Below, piece by piece: positions 47,110 to 47,821 of a stretch of DNA of 47,821 bases. This stretch comes from Pseudomonadota bacterium (GTDB lineage: Bacteria > Pseudomonadota > Gammaproteobacteria > Steroidobacterales > MnTg04), in contig JADFSO010000005.1 of NCBI GenBank assembly GCA_022560735.1, positions 1 to 47,821 on the forward strand, in the 5' to 3' direction. A model generated the notes under the pieces. The model was not told the DNA's origin. It searched no databases and saw only the letters and a list, made by a program, of their open reading frames with translations. The translations under genes were made by a program, and so were the position numbers. Each line of letters starts with the position of its first letter. Within the stretch, counting starts at the first letter, position 1.

Positions 47110-47821
47110 TCAGCCGCTTTTTAGCACCCCGTAATTGGCCTCGAAGAGCCGGATATTCAGTATTTTTCCCAGCAGCCCCCACGCGGCAAGCATGCCCGCC
47201 CCGACCGCGTAAACCATGCCGGTCCCGCCGCTGCTCATAACCACGCCCGCCAGCACGCCACCGGCGAAGGCGCCGAGGAACTGGCTGGTGGCATAGATGC
47301 CCAGTGCCGCGCCGCGATTTTCCGCCGCGGCCAGTATCGACAGCAAGGCCGGCATCCGCGCCTCGAGAAAATTGAAGCCGGCGAAAAACAGGATCAGGCC
47401 GACACCGATCCCGGTCAGCCCGCCCAGGCCCGTGTACAAGACCAACTGGCCGCCAACGACCAATAACACCGCTGCCGTCAGCGCGCCGGCCCCACCCGTC
47501 TGCCGGCGACGCTCGGTGAACACGATCATCGGTATGGTTCCCAGCAAGGACAACAGCAGCGATACCAGATATAGCTTCCAGTGCTGATCGACGGCAAAGC
47601 CCAGCTCGTCCCTGAGCATCAGCGGCAACGCAACGAACAAGCCAGTCAACGCCAGGTGAAGTACAAAAATGCCGCCATACAGCAGCCGCAGCCTGCGATC
47701 GGCGAGACCCCCCGCCAGGTTTCCGGACCCGGCAAGCTGCACCGGCGCCGCCGGCACCCCGAAGCCAACCAGCAGCATCGCCACGACCCCGAGTATCGCC
47801 GCCAGCCAGAACAAACCGGCG
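47110..47821 (-). CDS. MFS transporter, partial (C-terminal half)
   Basis: The reading frame stays open to the window edge, so the N-terminal part is cut off. The visible 237 or so residues contain about six membrane helices (for example LLYGGIFVLHLALTGLFVALPL, LYLVSLLLSLLGTIPMIVF, GIGVGLILFFAGFNFLEA and GIYATSQFLGAFAGGVLAGVV), the pattern of the second half of a major-facilitator transporter of the YajR/multidrug type. Substrate unknown. It is upstream of ssb in the same direction, an order shared with pseudomonads (uvrA-MFS-ssb region). Confidence 0.88.
   Translation of the reverse strand, partial: AGLFWLAAILGVVAMLLVGFGVPAAPVQLAGSGNLAGGLADRRLRLLYGGIFVLHLALTGLFVALPLMLRDELGFAVDQHWKLYLVSLLLSLLGTIPMIVFTERRRQTGGAGALTAAVLLVVGGQLVLYTGLGGLTGIGVGLILFFAGFNFLEARMPALLSILAAAENRGAALGIYATSQFLGAFAGGVLAGVVMSSGGTGMVYAVGAGMLAAWGLLGKILNIRLFEANYGVLKSG

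Overview
The window is a piece of a gammaproteobacterial chromosome with fairly high GC. The evidence is the gene content and order: rplM-rpsI; coq7/speD/crp; miaB-phoH-ybeY-corC-lnt; leuS-lptE-holA-nadD-rsfS-rlmH; maf-rng-yhdP-nitrilase-tldD; and ssb beside an MFS gene. This layout resembles pseudomonads, xanthomonads and purple-sulfur-type gammaproteobacteria more than enterics. I cannot assign a genus.

Layout. (1) 1-4862 is an accessory, more AT-rich stretch ending at the 3' end of a tRNA-Gln(CUG). It holds a tyrosine recombinase, an IS3-family element, a small membrane protein, a SWIM zinc-finger protein and a probable outer-membrane barrel protein. It looks like one end of an integrated element whose far end lies left of the window. 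(2) 4863-17267 is core: tRNA-Gln, rpsI/rplM with a clear promoter and leader hairpin, a thioredoxin-like ferredoxin, a DUF481 protein, an Fe-S protein overlapping coq7, speD, crp, a lone trpG/pabA, rpe, djlA, an unknown gene with purC and yihY, and pmbA. (3) 17418-25330 is a block between pmbA and tldD. It carries a cyanophycin cluster (cyanophycinase, cyanophycin synthetase and a third CphA-like protein that keeps the Mur-ligase part but lacks the ATP-grasp part), then darP, purE, an AAA-ATPase/FHA fusion and a small membrane protein. (4) 25428-44709 is a long, tightly packed minus-strand series of housekeeping genes for RNA processing, ribosome maturation, envelope assembly, NAD synthesis and DNA replication. 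(5) 44794-47821 has a fused ATP sulfurylase/APS kinase, ssb with a strong terminator, and an MFS transporter cut by the window edge.

Working together: the cyanophycin genes would let the cell store nitrogen and carbon as an Asp-Arg polymer and recover it. The third Mur-ligase-like protein is the best candidate for something not yet described. The TldD/PmbA peptidase pair, adjacent genes in many relatives, flanks this block. The trp locus appears eroded: trpG remains between rpe and crp, but gph, trpE, trpD and trpC, which sit around it in relatives, are missing here.
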